Source: Fulvivirga lutea (GTDB lineage: Bacteria; Bacteroidota; Bacteroidia; Cytophagales; Cyclobacteriaceae). Taken from it: a DNA stretch of 64,000 nucleotides. Shown piece by piece: positions 23,419 through 31,603 of the stretch. The notes beneath the pieces were generated by a model that did not search any database, was not told the DNA's origin, and worked only from the letters and a program-made list of their open reading frames with translations. The DNA is taken from assembly GCF_017068455.1 (NCBI RefSeq), contig NZ_CP070608.1, forward strand, positions 186,001 through 250,000, read 5' to 3'. Both the position numbers and the translations under genes were made by a program. Position 1 is the first letter of the stretch; each line of letters starts with the position of its first letter.

Positions 23419-24483
23419 TTAAATTTTACTCACCCAACCAAATCTGTCCTCGATCTGACCAAGCTTGATTCCATCTAATTCCTTTAAAACTTTATTAGAA
23501 AACTCTCTGGTTTCTACCGCTGGTAGCTGAAAATCTTCTCCTTTGTAACCAATAAGCTCAATTTGAGCAATTGTTGCTGCTGTTCCTGCACCGAAGGCTT
23601 CAGTTAATCTTCCTTCTTTAATGGCAGCAATAACTTCTGTTACAGGTACTTTTCTTTCTTCCACATCCATACCCCAATCACGAGCCACATTTAAAACACT
23701 ATCTCGTGTAATTCCATTTAAAATTGTATCGCCTAAAGCTGGAGTAACTAATTTTCCATCAATTACGAACATGATATTCATTGTACCTGATTCCTCAATG
23801 TACTTATGCTCCTTGCCGTCTGTCCAGATTAACTGATCGTACCCTTTTTGCTGAGCAAGTTTGGCAGGATAAATGGCCGGACCATAGTTACAACCTGTCT
23901 TGCAATAGCCACTTCCACCCTCAACAGCTCTTACGAAGTGATCTTCTATTTTCACTTTTACCGGTTTGGCGTAGTAAGCACCCACAGGACAAGTGATAAT
24001 CATAAATTTAAATCGCTCTGAAGGACGAATACCGATGTAGTCGTCATTTGAGAAAATAAATGGTCTGATATACAATGATGTACCAGGTACATCTGGCACC
24101 CACTTATTATCTAATTCTAATAGCGTATGCAATCCGTCAAAAAAGATTTGCTCCGGTAATTGAGGCATACACATTCTGTTAGCAGAAATGTTTAAACGCT
24201 CATAATTCTTGTCAGCCCTGAAAATATTTATTTTACCCTCAGAGTCTTTATATGCTTTTAAGCCTTCAAAAATAGATATTCCATAGTGTAAGGCGGGACT
24301 TGCCGGACTGATTCGCATTGGCTCATAAGGCTCAATTCTTAGATTCTTCCATTCTCCGTTCTCATATTCTGCTGTGAACATGTGATCAGAATAAGTCTTC
24401 CCAAATTGTATGTTGTTGAAATCTATTTGACTGATTTTAGACTCAGCTATCTTCTTAATGTCGATATTCAAAGTATCTATCAT
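23419..24483 (-). CDS. ilvE: Branched-chain amino acid aminotransferase
   Basis: This PLP class IV transaminase interconverts Leu/Ile/Val and their keto acids. The 354-residue protein matches the long BCAT type. It shows ALHYGISIFEGLKAYK (about 67-82), the catalytic lysine in CKTGCNYGPA (about 194-203), the EESGTMNIMFV motif and TRDSVLNVARDWG. A Cys replaces the second Gly of the usual GGNYG. A -7 box TACTTTTG lies at 24522-24529. A perfect 14-bp palindrome sits at the predicted transcript start, pointing to repressor control (inference). Confidence 0.95.
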   Translation of the reverse strand: MIDTLNIDIKKIAESKISQIDFNNIQFGKTYSDHMFTAEYENGEWKNLRIEPYEPMRISPASPALHYGISIFEGLKAYKDSEGKINIFRADKNYERLNISANRMCMPQLPEQIFFDGLHTLLELDNKWVPDVPGTSLYIRPFIFSNDDYIGIRPSERFKFMIITCPVGAYYAKPVKVKIEDHFVRAVEGGSGYCKTGCNYGPAIYPAKLAQQKGYDQLIWTDGKEHKYIEESGTMNIMFVIDGKLVTPALGDTILNGITRDSVLNVARDWGMDVEERKVPVTEVIAAIKEGRLTEAFGAGTAATIAQIELIGYKGEDFQLPAVETREFSNKVLKELDGIKLGQIEDRFGWVSKI

Positions 24484-24502
24484 GTTACGTGGTTTAACGT
24501 TA

Positions 24503-24516
24503 CTAACGATCGTTAG
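24503..24516. promoter_or_regulatory. Perfect palindromic operator in the ilvE leader
   Basis: CTAACGATCGTTAG is a perfect 14-bp palindrome between the -7 box (24522-24529) and the ilvE start (24483), covering the predicted +1. Its symmetry fits a TetR-type dimer site. Confidence 0.65.
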
Positions 24517-24521
24517 GTTTG

Positions 24522-24529
24522 CAAAAGTA
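24522..24529 (-). promoter_or_regulatory. -7 box of the ilvE promoter
   Basis: The minus strand reads TACTTTTG, a match to TAnnTTTG. Confidence 0.6.
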
Positions 24530-24559
24530 ACAAAATATTAAGAGTAGAAAAAGGTTCTA

Positions 24560-25108
24560 TTATTTTCTTGGAACCCAAGGGGTTTCCGGAGCCTTTAATT
24601 CGGCTGTCATTTTTCTGCTTAATACAAACAAGTAATCGCTAAGCCTATTGAGGTATTGAACAACTAACTGATCAACTTCCTCAGTTTCTTGTAAAAGGAT
24701 TACCAAGCGCTCTGCTCTGCGACAAACACAGCGTGCTATATGACAAAAAGAGACAGATTGATGGCCTCCTGGAAGAATGAATGATTTCATGGGCTCTAAT
24801 TCAGTGTCCATCTTATCTATTTCCTCCTCTAAAAAGGTTAAGTCTGTTTCAGCCAGTTTAGGTATTTTAACTTTCGTATTTCCAGGTTCAGTAGCTAGAA
24901 TAGATCCTACGGTAAATAATCTATCCTGAATTTCAACTAAAACATCGTGTCTGCCACCATTCACAGCCTGATCTCTCAGTAATCCAATGTGAGAATTTAG
25001 TTCATCAACTGTGCCATAGGCATTAATTCTATCATGAGCTTTAGAAACTCTTAACCCACCAAATAATGAAGTAGTACCTTTATCTCCTGTTTTAGTATAA
25101 ACCTTCAT
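24560..25108 (-). CDS. PduO-type ATP:cob(I)alamin adenosyltransferase
   Basis: The 182-residue enzyme transfers adenosyl from ATP to cob(I)alamin, making coenzyme B12. It shows the family start YTKTGDKGTTSLFGG, RINAYGTVDELNSHIG (about 28-43) and the C-terminal CRCVCRRAERLVI with the ATP-binding arginines. The gene follows the ABC ATPase gene by 2 bases on the minus strand. No other cobalamin gene is nearby. The cofactor would serve enzymes such as methylmalonyl-CoA mutase elsewhere (inference). Confidence 0.94.
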   Translation of the reverse strand: MKVYTKTGDKGTTSLFGGLRVSKAHDRINAYGTVDELNSHIGLLRDQAVNGGRHDVLVEIQDRLFTVGSILATEPGNTKVKIPKLAETDLTFLEEEIDKMDTELEPMKSFILPGGHQSVSFCHIARCVCRRAERLVILLQETEEVDQLVVQYLNRLSDYLFVLSRKMTAELKAPETPWVPRK

Positions 25109-25110
25109 AG

Positions 25111-25839
25111 TTACTCTGAAAGTGCTGCTTTTTGTTCGTCAGCCCTAGTCACGTTATTATTTATCTCATCAGTTTCAACCAACCCATCTCTCAATCTGAT
25201 AATACGATGAGCATAATGTGCGATATCATCTTCGTGAGTAACCATGATGATCGTGTTACCCGCATCATGAAGCTGCTGAAATAACTCCATAATGTCATAA
25301 GATGTTTTAGTATCTAAGTTACCTGTTGGTTCATCAGCTAAAATAATACTAGGATTATTCACCAATGCCCTTGCAATAGCCACTCTCTGGCGCTGACCAC
25401 CCGAAAGTTCATTTGGTTTATGATCATATCGATCTGACAAACCTACATTTGATAAGGCATTCATCGCAATTTCTTCACGCTCTGATTTACCGTAGCCTGC
25501 ATAAATTAATGGCAATGCCACATTCTCTAGTGCTGATGCTCTAGGCAATAAGTTAAATGTCTGAAAAACGAAACCTATTTCTTTATTTCTAATTACTGCT
25601 AGTTCATTCTCAGTAAGGTCACTGACATCATTATCATTTAGAATATAGGTTCCACCTGTAGGTGTATCTAAACAACCAATAATATTCATTAGTGTAGACT
25701 TACCCGAACCAGACGGACCCATGAAGGCTACATATTCACCTTTATCAATTTCAATTGAAATTGATTTCAACGCCTTTACTGTCTGATTACCCATTTGGTA
25801 AATCTTCGAAATCTCGGTAGTCTTAATAATCTTTGTCAT
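25111..25839 (-). CDS. ABC transporter ATPase, MacB/LolD type
   Basis: The 242-residue nucleotide-binding subunit has Walker [10 protein letters not shown] (about 41-49), Q-loop VFQTFNLLP, signature [15 protein letters not shown] (about 143) and Walker [13 protein letters not shown] (about 165), with the H-loop in VTHEDD. These features place it in the MacB/LolD group, which drives lipoprotein release or peptide/macrolide efflux with FtsX-like permeases. No permease lies in the window, so its partner must be encoded elsewhere. It is 2 bases upstream of the adenosyltransferase gene. Confidence 0.93.
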   Translation of the reverse strand: MTKIIKTTEISKIYQMGNQTVKALKSISIEIDKGEYVAFMGPSGSGKSTLMNIIGCLDTPTGGTYILNDNDVSDLTENELAVIRNKEIGFVFQTFNLLPRASALENVALPLIYAGYGKSEREEIAMNALSNVGLSDRYDHKPNELSGGQRQRVAIARALVNNPSIILADEPTGNLDTKTSYDIMELFQQLHDAGNTIIMVTHEDDIAHYAHRIIRLRDGLVETDEINNNVTRADEQKAALSE

Positions 25840-25954
25840 CGCACAATCATCTAGATAAACAAAGAACGGAAATTACGGGTGATTTTATCTAATATTTCCT
25901 TAAGCGGTTGATAATACAGATTAATCCATTTTCTCGCTCACCAAATAAGATTTG

Positions 25955-26833
25955 CTAAACTAATGATGGTTCTGAATTGTACTTCTGAGCTTTCAAGTGC
26001 TGCAGAACCTCATTTATCACCTTTTCATCTTTTAAAATTCTGGTATGCCCATTACCCTCAGTTGTTATTATCTTGCTGGAAGGGTAAAGGTCGTGAATCA
26101 ATTTAGCATTAGAGTAGGGAGCTTCTCGGTCTCCTCTGTCATGTACAATTAATAACTCTGTATCTCGCAGTTTTGTGATATTGTGAGAGATTGAATATTC
26201 TTCAAAGGTTTTGCCATAGTCTTCCATAATACGTTCTTCGAAGTAAGGCAACATTTTTTCTGATGCTCCAATTTTACTTCTAAACTCTTCCAGTATTTGA
26301 GCACCCACAGTTGGACTACTAATTAAAACTAACTTATCTGATATTCCGGCCAATGTTGCATGGAATGAAGCAACCCCTCCTAGCGAGTGCCCTACAATCA
26401 TTTCAAACTTTCTGTAATTATTCTGGAGTTGCTCTATAATTCCAACAAACTCCATCAAGTGCGAAGATGAACCATCAGATTGACCATGGCCAGTTGAATC
26501 AAAGGCTACGACTTTGTAACCGTTATCTGTAAATAATGGAATAAATTTTCTAAACTGAGTTGCTCGGCCCATCCATCCATGAACAAAAAGTACTGGTTTA
26601 CCTTCGCCCCACTCATAGACCTGAACCTGCTTGTTTTTAAACTGAATTTGATATTTATTAGCCTGCCCAGCAATTTCTACTTCTCCATAGGGTGTTTTGT
26701 ACTTTGCCGTTGAGAAAAATATTTTTACAAACCATCTTTTTGCCAGCCACGGAGCTATCATTTCAACTTTCGGAAATGCCCAGGCGATGAGTCTAAGTCC
26801 TATAGGTGTTTTAATTTTCTTTTGAGTTTTCAT
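25955..26833 (-). CDS. Alpha/beta hydrolase
   Basis: The 292-residue protein has the alpha/beta-hydrolase order: oxyanion region VLFVHGWMGRATQF (about 78-92), DSTGHGQSDG, and nucleophile elbow GHSLGG (Ser about 146). The acid is probably in VHDRGDREAPY and the His in EGNGHTRI. Its N-terminal 60 residues include a hydrophobic stretch that may aid membrane contact. It lies directly after the tetR gene. An AGACCGATTGGTCT operator stands before it, so it is probably repressed by that TetR protein, perhaps as a lipid or xenobiotic esterase (inference). Confidence 0.87.
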   Translation of the reverse strand: MKTQKKIKTPIGLRLIAWAFPKVEMIAPWLAKRWFVKIFFSTAKYKTPYGEVEIAGQANKYQIQFKNKQVQVYEWGEGKPVLFVHGWMGRATQFRKFIPLFTDNGYKVVAFDSTGHGQSDGSSSHLMEFVGIIEQLQNNYRKFEMIVGHSLGGVASFHATLAGISDKLVLISSPTVGAQILEEFRSKIGASEKMLPYFEERIMEDYGKTFEEYSISHNITKLRDTELLIVHDRGDREAPYSNAKLIHDLYPSSKIITTEGNGHTRILKDEKVINEVLQHLKAQKYNSEPSLV

Positions 26834-26848
26834 GACTGAAGTCTTTTA

Positions 26849-26862
26849 AGACCGATTGGTCT
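26849..26862. promoter_or_regulatory. TetR operator copy 2 (before the hydrolase)
   Basis: AGACCGATTGGTCT has 5-bp arms AGACC/GGTCT and shares the ACCGA...GGTCT theme with the tetR operator at 27478. Confidence 0.6.
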
Positions 26863-26880
26863 GTTGTTGATTAAATTTTT

Positions 26881-27471
26881 TTAACTCTTAATAATATTTT
26901 TAAACAAGTATTCTTTTACATACTCTGAGGCCATTTCAAGGCAATCGTTGCTATCCTCTACCCGAGACATGACGATAGCTCCTTCCAATGTTGCTACCAT
27001 AAGTGATGACACTTTTTTGACATTTATGCCTTCATTGAATTCACCGGCTTCAATCCCTTCAAGTAGTTTATACTCCACATATTTCTTCAAACCATCAATA
27101 CCGGCTTTAGCCTTTTCCTTTAACATGGGATGCGTGTTGGTGGCATCCATGGCTGTATTAAAAATTGGACAACCTCCACCTTGTACAATAGGGTCATCAA
27201 TAAAAGAAACAAAAGCATCAATCACTGCAATAATCTTTTCAGTTGGTGTATTTACCTGACTTAGCCTTTCTTTGAATCTAGCCTGAACTCGTTCGTAGTT
27301 ATAATTAAAAGCTTCAACCGCTATCTCGTCTTTGTTCTTAAAATGATTGTATATTCCACCCTTTTTTAAGCCAGTAGCTTCCATAATATGGCTGAGAGAA
27401 CAGGCATGATACCCATAGGTATTAAACAGCTCTGCAGACTTTTTTACTATTTTTTCTCTCGTTGTTTCCAT
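26881..27471 (-). CDS. TetR-family transcriptional regulator
   Basis: The 196-residue protein has an N-terminal helix-turn-helix (about 8-55) with AELFNTYGYHACSLSHIMEATGLKKGGIYNHFKNKDEIAVEA, which is textbook TetR. Its C-terminal ligand domain contains VQGGGCPIFNTAMDATN, found in the TetR_C subgroup near fatty-acid and quinone responsive regulators. An operator ACCGACCAGTCGGT lies between its -7 box and start codon, so it very likely represses itself and the hydrolase gene downstream. The ligand is unknown. Confidence 0.94.
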   Translation of the reverse strand: METTREKIVKKSAELFNTYGYHACSLSHIMEATGLKKGGIYNHFKNKDEIAVEAFNYNYERVQARFKERLSQVNTPTEKIIAVIDAFVSFIDDPIVQGGGCPIFNTAMDATNTHPMLKEKAKAGIDGLKKYVEYKLLEGIEAGEFNEGINVKKVSSLMVATLEGAIVMSRVEDSNDCLEMASEYVKEYLFKNIIKS

Positions 27472-27477
27472 ACTAGT

Positions 27478-27501
27478 ACCGACCAGTCGGTCTCAAATGT
27501 A
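27478..27501 (-). promoter_or_regulatory. tetR promoter and operator
   Basis: The palindrome ACCGACCAGTCGGT (27478-27491) covers the predicted +1. On the minus strand a -7 box TACATTTG (27501-27494) is preceded by TTG at a 19-base spacing. Binding would block transcription start. Confidence 0.75.
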
Positions 27502-27519
27502 TAAATAAAAAAACTTCCA

Positions 27520-28281
27520 TCAAAGTTTCCATACAAATTTTCGGTCTTCATGATCAAAACTCATTGTATCATATGTTCTTTCTACAAACGTAAATTCATT
27601 ATCATGCGTCACTAAAATGGCCGTTGAACAACGAGATCCATAATTGCTGCTTTTGATAAACATGGGTGATAGCATTTTCTCCTTTTCGTAGCCAACTCCA
27701 GTTTCTGGCAAATTATTATCATTTGCTTTTATATCATCATATAATATTCTCAAGAGTTCATTGCTATTAATTTGAGTTTCGTTTAAAAGTGATTCCAATT
27801 TCTCCTTCCCTTTTTCCACCTTAGGCCAGGAAGTGTCGAGCAACGCATTACTCAATCCATGTAAGCCATCAGAGATTTTATGCACTCCTTTCTGGTAATT
27901 TCCATAATAGTTTAGTGAATCAGCATCGCCAGCTATCAGGTTAAACCCATTATATAGTTCACCTTTGCTCTCAACATGGGTTAAATAGTTTTGGGCAGAT
28001 TCTTCGCCTAATAAATAATCAGTTACCAAATGCCCTCTACTCGGTGCGTTTGTTTTAATATTACTTAAATCTCGATAGTTGGTGAGCATGGCAATTCTTC
28101 CTGCTTTGGTAATACCCATCCATGTGCCTCCGGCTTCCAGGTCTTTTCCTGCCAGTAAATCTTCATGATCTTCCCAAAATGTGGCAGGCTCAGTTGCCCT
28201 TTCATAAAACTCATCTCTATTAGCGGCTAAAACCAACTTATATTTCGGATGAACATTTTTTGCAAATAAGATCAGGCACAT
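27520..28281 (-). CDS. NRDE (TANGO2-like) family protein
   Basis: The 253-residue protein begins MCLILFA and carries AANRDEFYERATEPATFW (about 20-37), the motif that names the family. It then has GGTWMGITKAGRIAMLTNYRD and later GLSNALLDTSWPKVEKGK. Its human relative TANGO2 has been linked to Golgi organisation, lipid and heme handling; the bacterial role is not settled. The Cys2 directly after Met is typical of N-terminal nucleophile-like members. It lies alone between tetR and rnhB on the minus strand. Confidence 0.92.
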   Translation of the reverse strand: MCLILFAKNVHPKYKLVLAANRDEFYERATEPATFWEDHEDLLAGKDLEAGGTWMGITKAGRIAMLTNYRDLSNIKTNAPSRGHLVTDYLLGEESAQNYLTHVESKGELYNGFNLIAGDADSLNYYGNYQKGVHKISDGLHGLSNALLDTSWPKVEKGKEKLESLLNETQINSNELLRILYDDIKANDNNLPETGVGYEKEKMLSPMFIKSSNYGSRCSTAILVTHDNEFTFVERTYDTMSFDHEDRKFVWKL

Positions 28282-28313
28282 AGTGTTGCTGTTGAAAACA
28301 TTAAATCAAAATT

Positions 28314-28913
28314 TTAATCAAAAAGTTCGAGTTGATTCGGCAGTAACCTGAATGTTTTCCTATGAAACTCTGTAATTCCATATTGTTTGATTGCATCACG
28401 ATGCGGTACTGTTGGATAGCCTTTATTCTTACTCCAACTATATTCCGGGTGTTTCAACCCAATCTCTTCCATGTACTCATCTCGGTACGTTTTCGCTAAT
28501 ATCGAAGCTGCCGCAATAGATAAATATTTGCCATCGCCTTTAATAATGCACTCATAGGGAATGTCATTATGTGGTTTATATCTATTGCCATCAATTAACA
28601 GTAACCCAGGTGTTTTATTGAGCATGTCAACGGCTCTATTCATTGCCAGATATGAGGCATTTAAAATATTAACCTGATCAATTTCATGATTATCTACAAA
28701 ACAGACTCCATAACTTATTGCATCCTTCTCAATGTCCTTTCGGATAAGAAGACGCTTACTCTCGGAAAGTTGTTTTGAGTCGTTCAGCAACTTATGCTTA
28801 TAATCAAAAGGCAATATAACTGCTGCAGCTACTACCGGCCCAGCTAAACAGCCCCTTCCGGCCTCATCGCATCCGGCCTCTATTTTATCTTGACTGTAAG
28901 ACGACAATAACAT
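28314..28913 (-). CDS. rnhB: Ribonuclease HII
   Basis: RNase HII cleaves the RNA strand of RNA-DNA hybrids and removes single ribonucleotides from DNA. The 199-residue protein shows the acidic centre DEAGRGCLAGPVV (Asp and Glu about 16-17), LLIDGNRY (about 104-111), SIAAASILAKTYRD and the C-terminal HPEYSWSKNKGYPT. The start codon lies 4 bases from a -7 box (TAGATTTG, 28925-28918 on the minus strand), predicting a leaderless mRNA. It is divergent from the Nudix gene. Confidence 0.96.
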   Translation of the reverse strand: MLLSSYSQDKIEAGCDEAGRGCLAGPVVAAAVILPFDYKHKLLNDSKQLSESKRLLIRKDIEKDAISYGVCFVDNHEIDQVNILNASYLAMNRAVDMLNKTPGLLLIDGNRYKPHNDIPYECIIKGDGKYLSIAAASILAKTYRDEYMEEIGLKHPEYSWSKNKGYPTVPHRDAIKQYGITEFHRKTFRLLPNQLELFD

Positions 28914-28917
28914 ACTA

Positions 28918-28925
28918 CAAATCTA
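28918..28925 (-). promoter_or_regulatory. -7 box of the rnhB promoter
   Basis: The minus strand reads TAGATTTG, ending 4 bases before the rnhB ATG. This is a leaderless-type arrangement. Confidence 0.55.
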
Positions 28926-28955
28926 ACGGCCTTACCCATACTTCAAAACTTATGG

Positions 28956-28963
28956 TAGTTTTG
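28956..28963 (+). promoter_or_regulatory. -7 box of the Nudix gene promoter
   Basis: TAGTTTTG ends 5 bases before the ATG at 28969, so the predicted transcript begins at or next to the start codon. Confidence 0.55.
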
Positions 28964-28968
28964 CAGCC

Positions 28969-29523
28969 ATGAAAAATGACGAAAGCCCTTGGAAATCACT
29001 TTCCTCAGACATTAAATATTCTAACCCTTGGATTGAAGTAATTGAACATCAGGTAATTAACCCTGGAGGTGGGAAAGGAATTTATGGTAAAGTACATTTT
29101 AAAAATATCGCTGTTGGTGTAATTCCAATTGACGAGGATGGTAATACATGGATTGTTGGGCAGCATCGATTTCCATTAGATGAATTCTCATGGGAAATCC
29201 CCGAAGGTGGTTCTCCCCTTGGAGAAGATTTAGTGGTTACTGCGAAGCGTGAGTTAAAAGAAGAAACAGGATTAGAAGCAGAAACGTATGAACTCATTTT
29301 GAAAATGCACACTTCCAACTCAGTATCTGATGAAGTGGCATTTGTTTTCTTAGCCAAAGGAATCAGACAAGGTAATTCCAGTTTGGAAGAGTCGGAGTCT
29401 GATATGCAAACAAAAAAACTACCCTTTTCATCGGTATACGAGATGGTAATGAATGGTGAAATTACTGATAGCATGAGTGTGGCGGGTATTTTAAAAGCCA
29501 ATGCCATTATAAACCAAGAATAA
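28969..29523 (+). CDS. Nudix hydrolase (ADP-ribose pyrophosphatase type)
   Basis: The 184-residue protein carries a complete Nudix box from GGSPLGED through REL.EETGL (about 82-104) with the GX5EX7REUXEEXGU spacing. The preceding VGQHRFPLDEFSWEIPEG is characteristic of ADP-ribose/ADP-sugar pyrophosphatases of the NudF type. It hydrolyses nucleoside diphosphates linked to another moiety in the cytoplasm, with the exact substrate inferred. The MATE transporter gene begins 2 bases after its stop, so the pair is one transcript. Confidence 0.92.
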   Translation: MKNDESPWKSLSSDIKYSNPWIEVIEHQVINPGGGKGIYGKVHFKNIAVGVIPIDEDGNTWIVGQHRFPLDEFSWEIPEGGSPLGEDLVVTAKRELKEETGLEAETYELILKMHTSNSVSDEVAFVFLAKGIRQGNSSLEESESDMQTKKLPFSSVYEMVMNGEITDSMSVAGILKANAIINQE

Positions 29524-29525
29524 AT

Positions 29526-30869
29526 TTGTCCAGGCAAAATTACATAGAGCACTTAAAAAAGAACTTCCATCTTGCCTACCCGGTGATGCTGAGTCAGCTC
29601 GGGCATATGATGGTAAACGTGGCAGATAGCGTAATGGTAGGGCATCTGGGAGCCGTTCCACTGGCAGGTGCATCATTGGCCAATGTCATATTCCATTTGC
29701 TATTAATGTTTGGTATCGGAGTTTCTTATGCAATTACTCCTCTGGTGGCTGCTGCAGATGGAGAAGGTAATGTGAGCAAGTCTGCAGTTTATTTAAAACA
29801 TGCCATCATCATCAACCTAATTACTGGATTGATACTGTTTGCGATAGTCGCTATTGCCGGACCGGGATTAAAATATTTAGACCAGCCAATGGAAGTGGTT
29901 GATATGGCTCTTCCTTATTTAAATATTGTTACGCTATCATTGGTGCCATTAATGATTTTTCAGACTTTCAGACAATTTGCTGAAGGTCTTTCTGATACTA
30001 AGATGGCCATGATTATTGTTATCGGCTCCAACCTCTTAAATGTGATTTTAAACTACATTTTAATCTATGGAAAACTAGGTTTTGATGCATACGGATTAAT
30101 TGGAGCTGGTTATGCGTCATTTATTGCCAGAATAATTCTGGCTAGCTGGATGGTTTTATATGTTTATCATGGAAAAAAATACCAGCCATTCAGATTGGGT
30201 TTTAAACTTGGGAATTACAGCAAGAATATCTTTCGCAATATGCTTGGTCTGGGTCTACCGGCAGGAATTCAATTTATTTTTGAGGTGGGCGCTTTTGGTT
30301 TTGCTGTGATTATGATCGGTTGGATTGGAACTGAAGCGCTAGCTGCGCATCAGATTGCTATAAATATGGCAGCGATAAGTTATATGATGGCTTCAGGATT
30401 GTCAGCCGCAGCTACTGTGAGAATTGGCAACCAACTAGGTTTAAAAGATATTCCAACTTTAAGAGCAGCAGCATTTACATTGTATGGAATGGTAATACTA
30501 TTTATGGGCATTTGTGCCACAGTATTTATTGTAGGTAGGTTTTACCTTCCTTCATTATACATTGAAGATACTGCTGTAATTGAGCTAGCAGCAGGTCTAT
30601 TAATTATTGCAGGATTTTTTCAAATTTCAGATGGTATACAGGTGTTAAGCTTAGGAGCCTTGCGCGGTTTGGCAGATGTTAAAATACCTACCGCAATGAC
30701 TTTTATAGCCTATTGGGTTTTAGGTTTGCCTATTGGTTATTTACTGGCATTTCACTATCAAATGGGTGCATCGGGCGTTTGGTACGGATTATTGATAGGC
30801 TTATCAATAGTAGCTATCACCTTGTTTTGGAGATTTAACCATTTGACCAAAAAGATGTTAACTGCCTAA
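29526..30869 (+). CDS. MATE-family multidrug efflux transporter
   Basis: The 447-residue protein has twelve predicted helices in two MatE domains (about 15-175 and 235-395). N-terminal motifs are AYPVMLSQLGHMMVNVADSVMVGHLG and the repeat counterpart is GLGLPAGIQFIFEVGAFGFAVIMIGWIG. It should expel cationic compounds using a sodium or proton gradient. The start is TTG 29526: no ATG occurs before residue 21, and the next ones would cut helix 1. The close spacing to the Nudix gene supports translational coupling. Confidence 0.92.
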   Translation: MSRQNYIEHLKKNFHLAYPVMLSQLGHMMVNVADSVMVGHLGAVPLAGASLANVIFHLLLMFGIGVSYAITPLVAAADGEGNVSKSAVYLKHAIIINLITGLILFAIVAIAGPGLKYLDQPMEVVDMALPYLNIVTLSLVPLMIFQTFRQFAEGLSDTKMAMIIVIGSNLLNVILNYILIYGKLGFDAYGLIGAGYASFIARIILASWMVLYVYHGKKYQPFRLGFKLGNYSKNIFRNMLGLGLPAGIQFIFEVGAFGFAVIMIGWIGTEALAAHQIAINMAAISYMMASGLSAAATVRIGNQLGLKDIPTLRAAAFTLYGMVILFMGICATVFIVGRFYLPSLYIEDTAVIELAAGLLIIAGFFQISDGIQVLSLGALRGLADVKIPTAMTFIAYWVLGLPIGYLLAFHYQMGASGVWYGLLIGLSIVAITLFWRFNHLTKKMLTA

Positions 30870-30870
30870 C

Positions 30871-30881
30871 AACTGTCAGTT
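30871..30881. promoter_or_regulatory. AACTGTCAGTT box 1 (before the ECF sigma gene)
   Basis: AACTG-T-CAGTT is a perfect 11-bp palindrome 14 bases upstream of the -7 box. Related boxes lie at 31530-31540 and 32377-32387. Confidence 0.6.
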
Positions 30882-30895
30882 AAATTTATTAGTGT

Positions 30896-30903
30896 TATCT
30901 TTG
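30896..30903 (+). promoter_or_regulatory. -7 box of the ECF sigma gene
   Basis: TATCTTTG ends 8 bases before ATG 30912, predicting a leader of only a few bases. Confidence 0.6.
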
Positions 30904-30911
30904 AAGTTACA

Positions 30912-31511
30912 ATGAATCAAAGTCAAGCTATAGCGCTCTATCAACCGATGCTTCAAAGCATTGCCCAACGAATATTAGGGTCGGTTGCTGATGCAGAAGA
31001 TATTGTGCAAGATACACTTCTGAAATGGCTAACTATTGACACAAAAAAGATTCAAAATACAAAGGCGTATTTAATTAAAGCAGTTACCAATAATTGCCTG
31101 AATCATTTAAATGCGATTAAAAGAAAGAAAGACGAGTGTCTGGAATCTTTAAACCCAAAAGACCTCATTGATAAGTATAAAGAAATGGAGCTTTTTCATT
31201 TCGACTTTGAGAATGAAGTTTCCTCTGCCTTGAATGTAATTCACAAAAAACTTGAACCGCTAGAAAAAGGCGTATTTGTTTTAAGGGAATTTTTTGATTT
31301 TGAATATGATGAGCTTCAGGTTGTATTTAATAAGAAGAAAGATAACTGTAGAAAGTTATTCAGCCGGGCAAAAGCAAAATTGAACGAGGAAACGACTAAA
31401 ATTAAGAATGATTTCTCCAATACAAACTTCTTCGAGTCGTTCAAAAACGCTTGTCAAAAAAACGATCCTAAAGTGATTATCGATCACATCAACGAAGAGC
31501 TAAAAAATTAA
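30912..31511 (+). CDS. ECF-type RNA polymerase sigma factor
   Basis: The 199-residue protein has sigma region 2 (about 8-75) with ILGSVADAEDIVQDTLLKWL. Region 4 (about 110-165) contains LEKGVFVLREFFDFEYDELQVVFNKKKDNCRKLFSRAKAKL. This fold resembles SigJ-type ECF factors; the C-terminal extension (about 165-199) is short and lacks the SnoaL-like domain of ECF41/SigJ. No anti-sigma gene is adjacent. A palindromic box precedes its promoter and similar boxes precede the next two genes, so it may be controlled together with them (inference). Confidence 0.9.
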   Translation: MNQSQAIALYQPMLQSIAQRILGSVADAEDIVQDTLLKWLTIDTKKIQNTKAYLIKAVTNNCLNHLNAIKRKKDECLESLNPKDLIDKYKEMELFHFDFENEVSSALNVIHKKLEPLEKGVFVLREFFDFEYDELQVVFNKKKDNCRKLFSRAKAKLNEETTKIKNDFSNTNFFESFKNACQKNDPKVIIDHINEELKN

Positions 31512-31529
31512 TTTCAATTTTTTTGTCAC

Positions 31530-31540
31530 AACTGTCTGTT
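31530..31540. promoter_or_regulatory. AACTGTCTGTT box 2 (before the desaturase)
   Basis: The 11-mer AACTGTCTGTT lies inside CACAAC...GTTGTG, 64 bases before the desaturase start. Confidence 0.55.
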
Positions 31541-31603
31541 GTGCTTGTCTCTATACTAAAGGCACAAAGTGCCGTTAGTTTCGAAACTTTACATTATTAT
31601 TAA

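Noticed and set aside
29082-29552. A 156-residue minus-strand frame opposite the Nudix gene
   Set aside because: It mirrors the Nudix gene in another frame, is Ser/Thr-rich without any motif and has no promoter.
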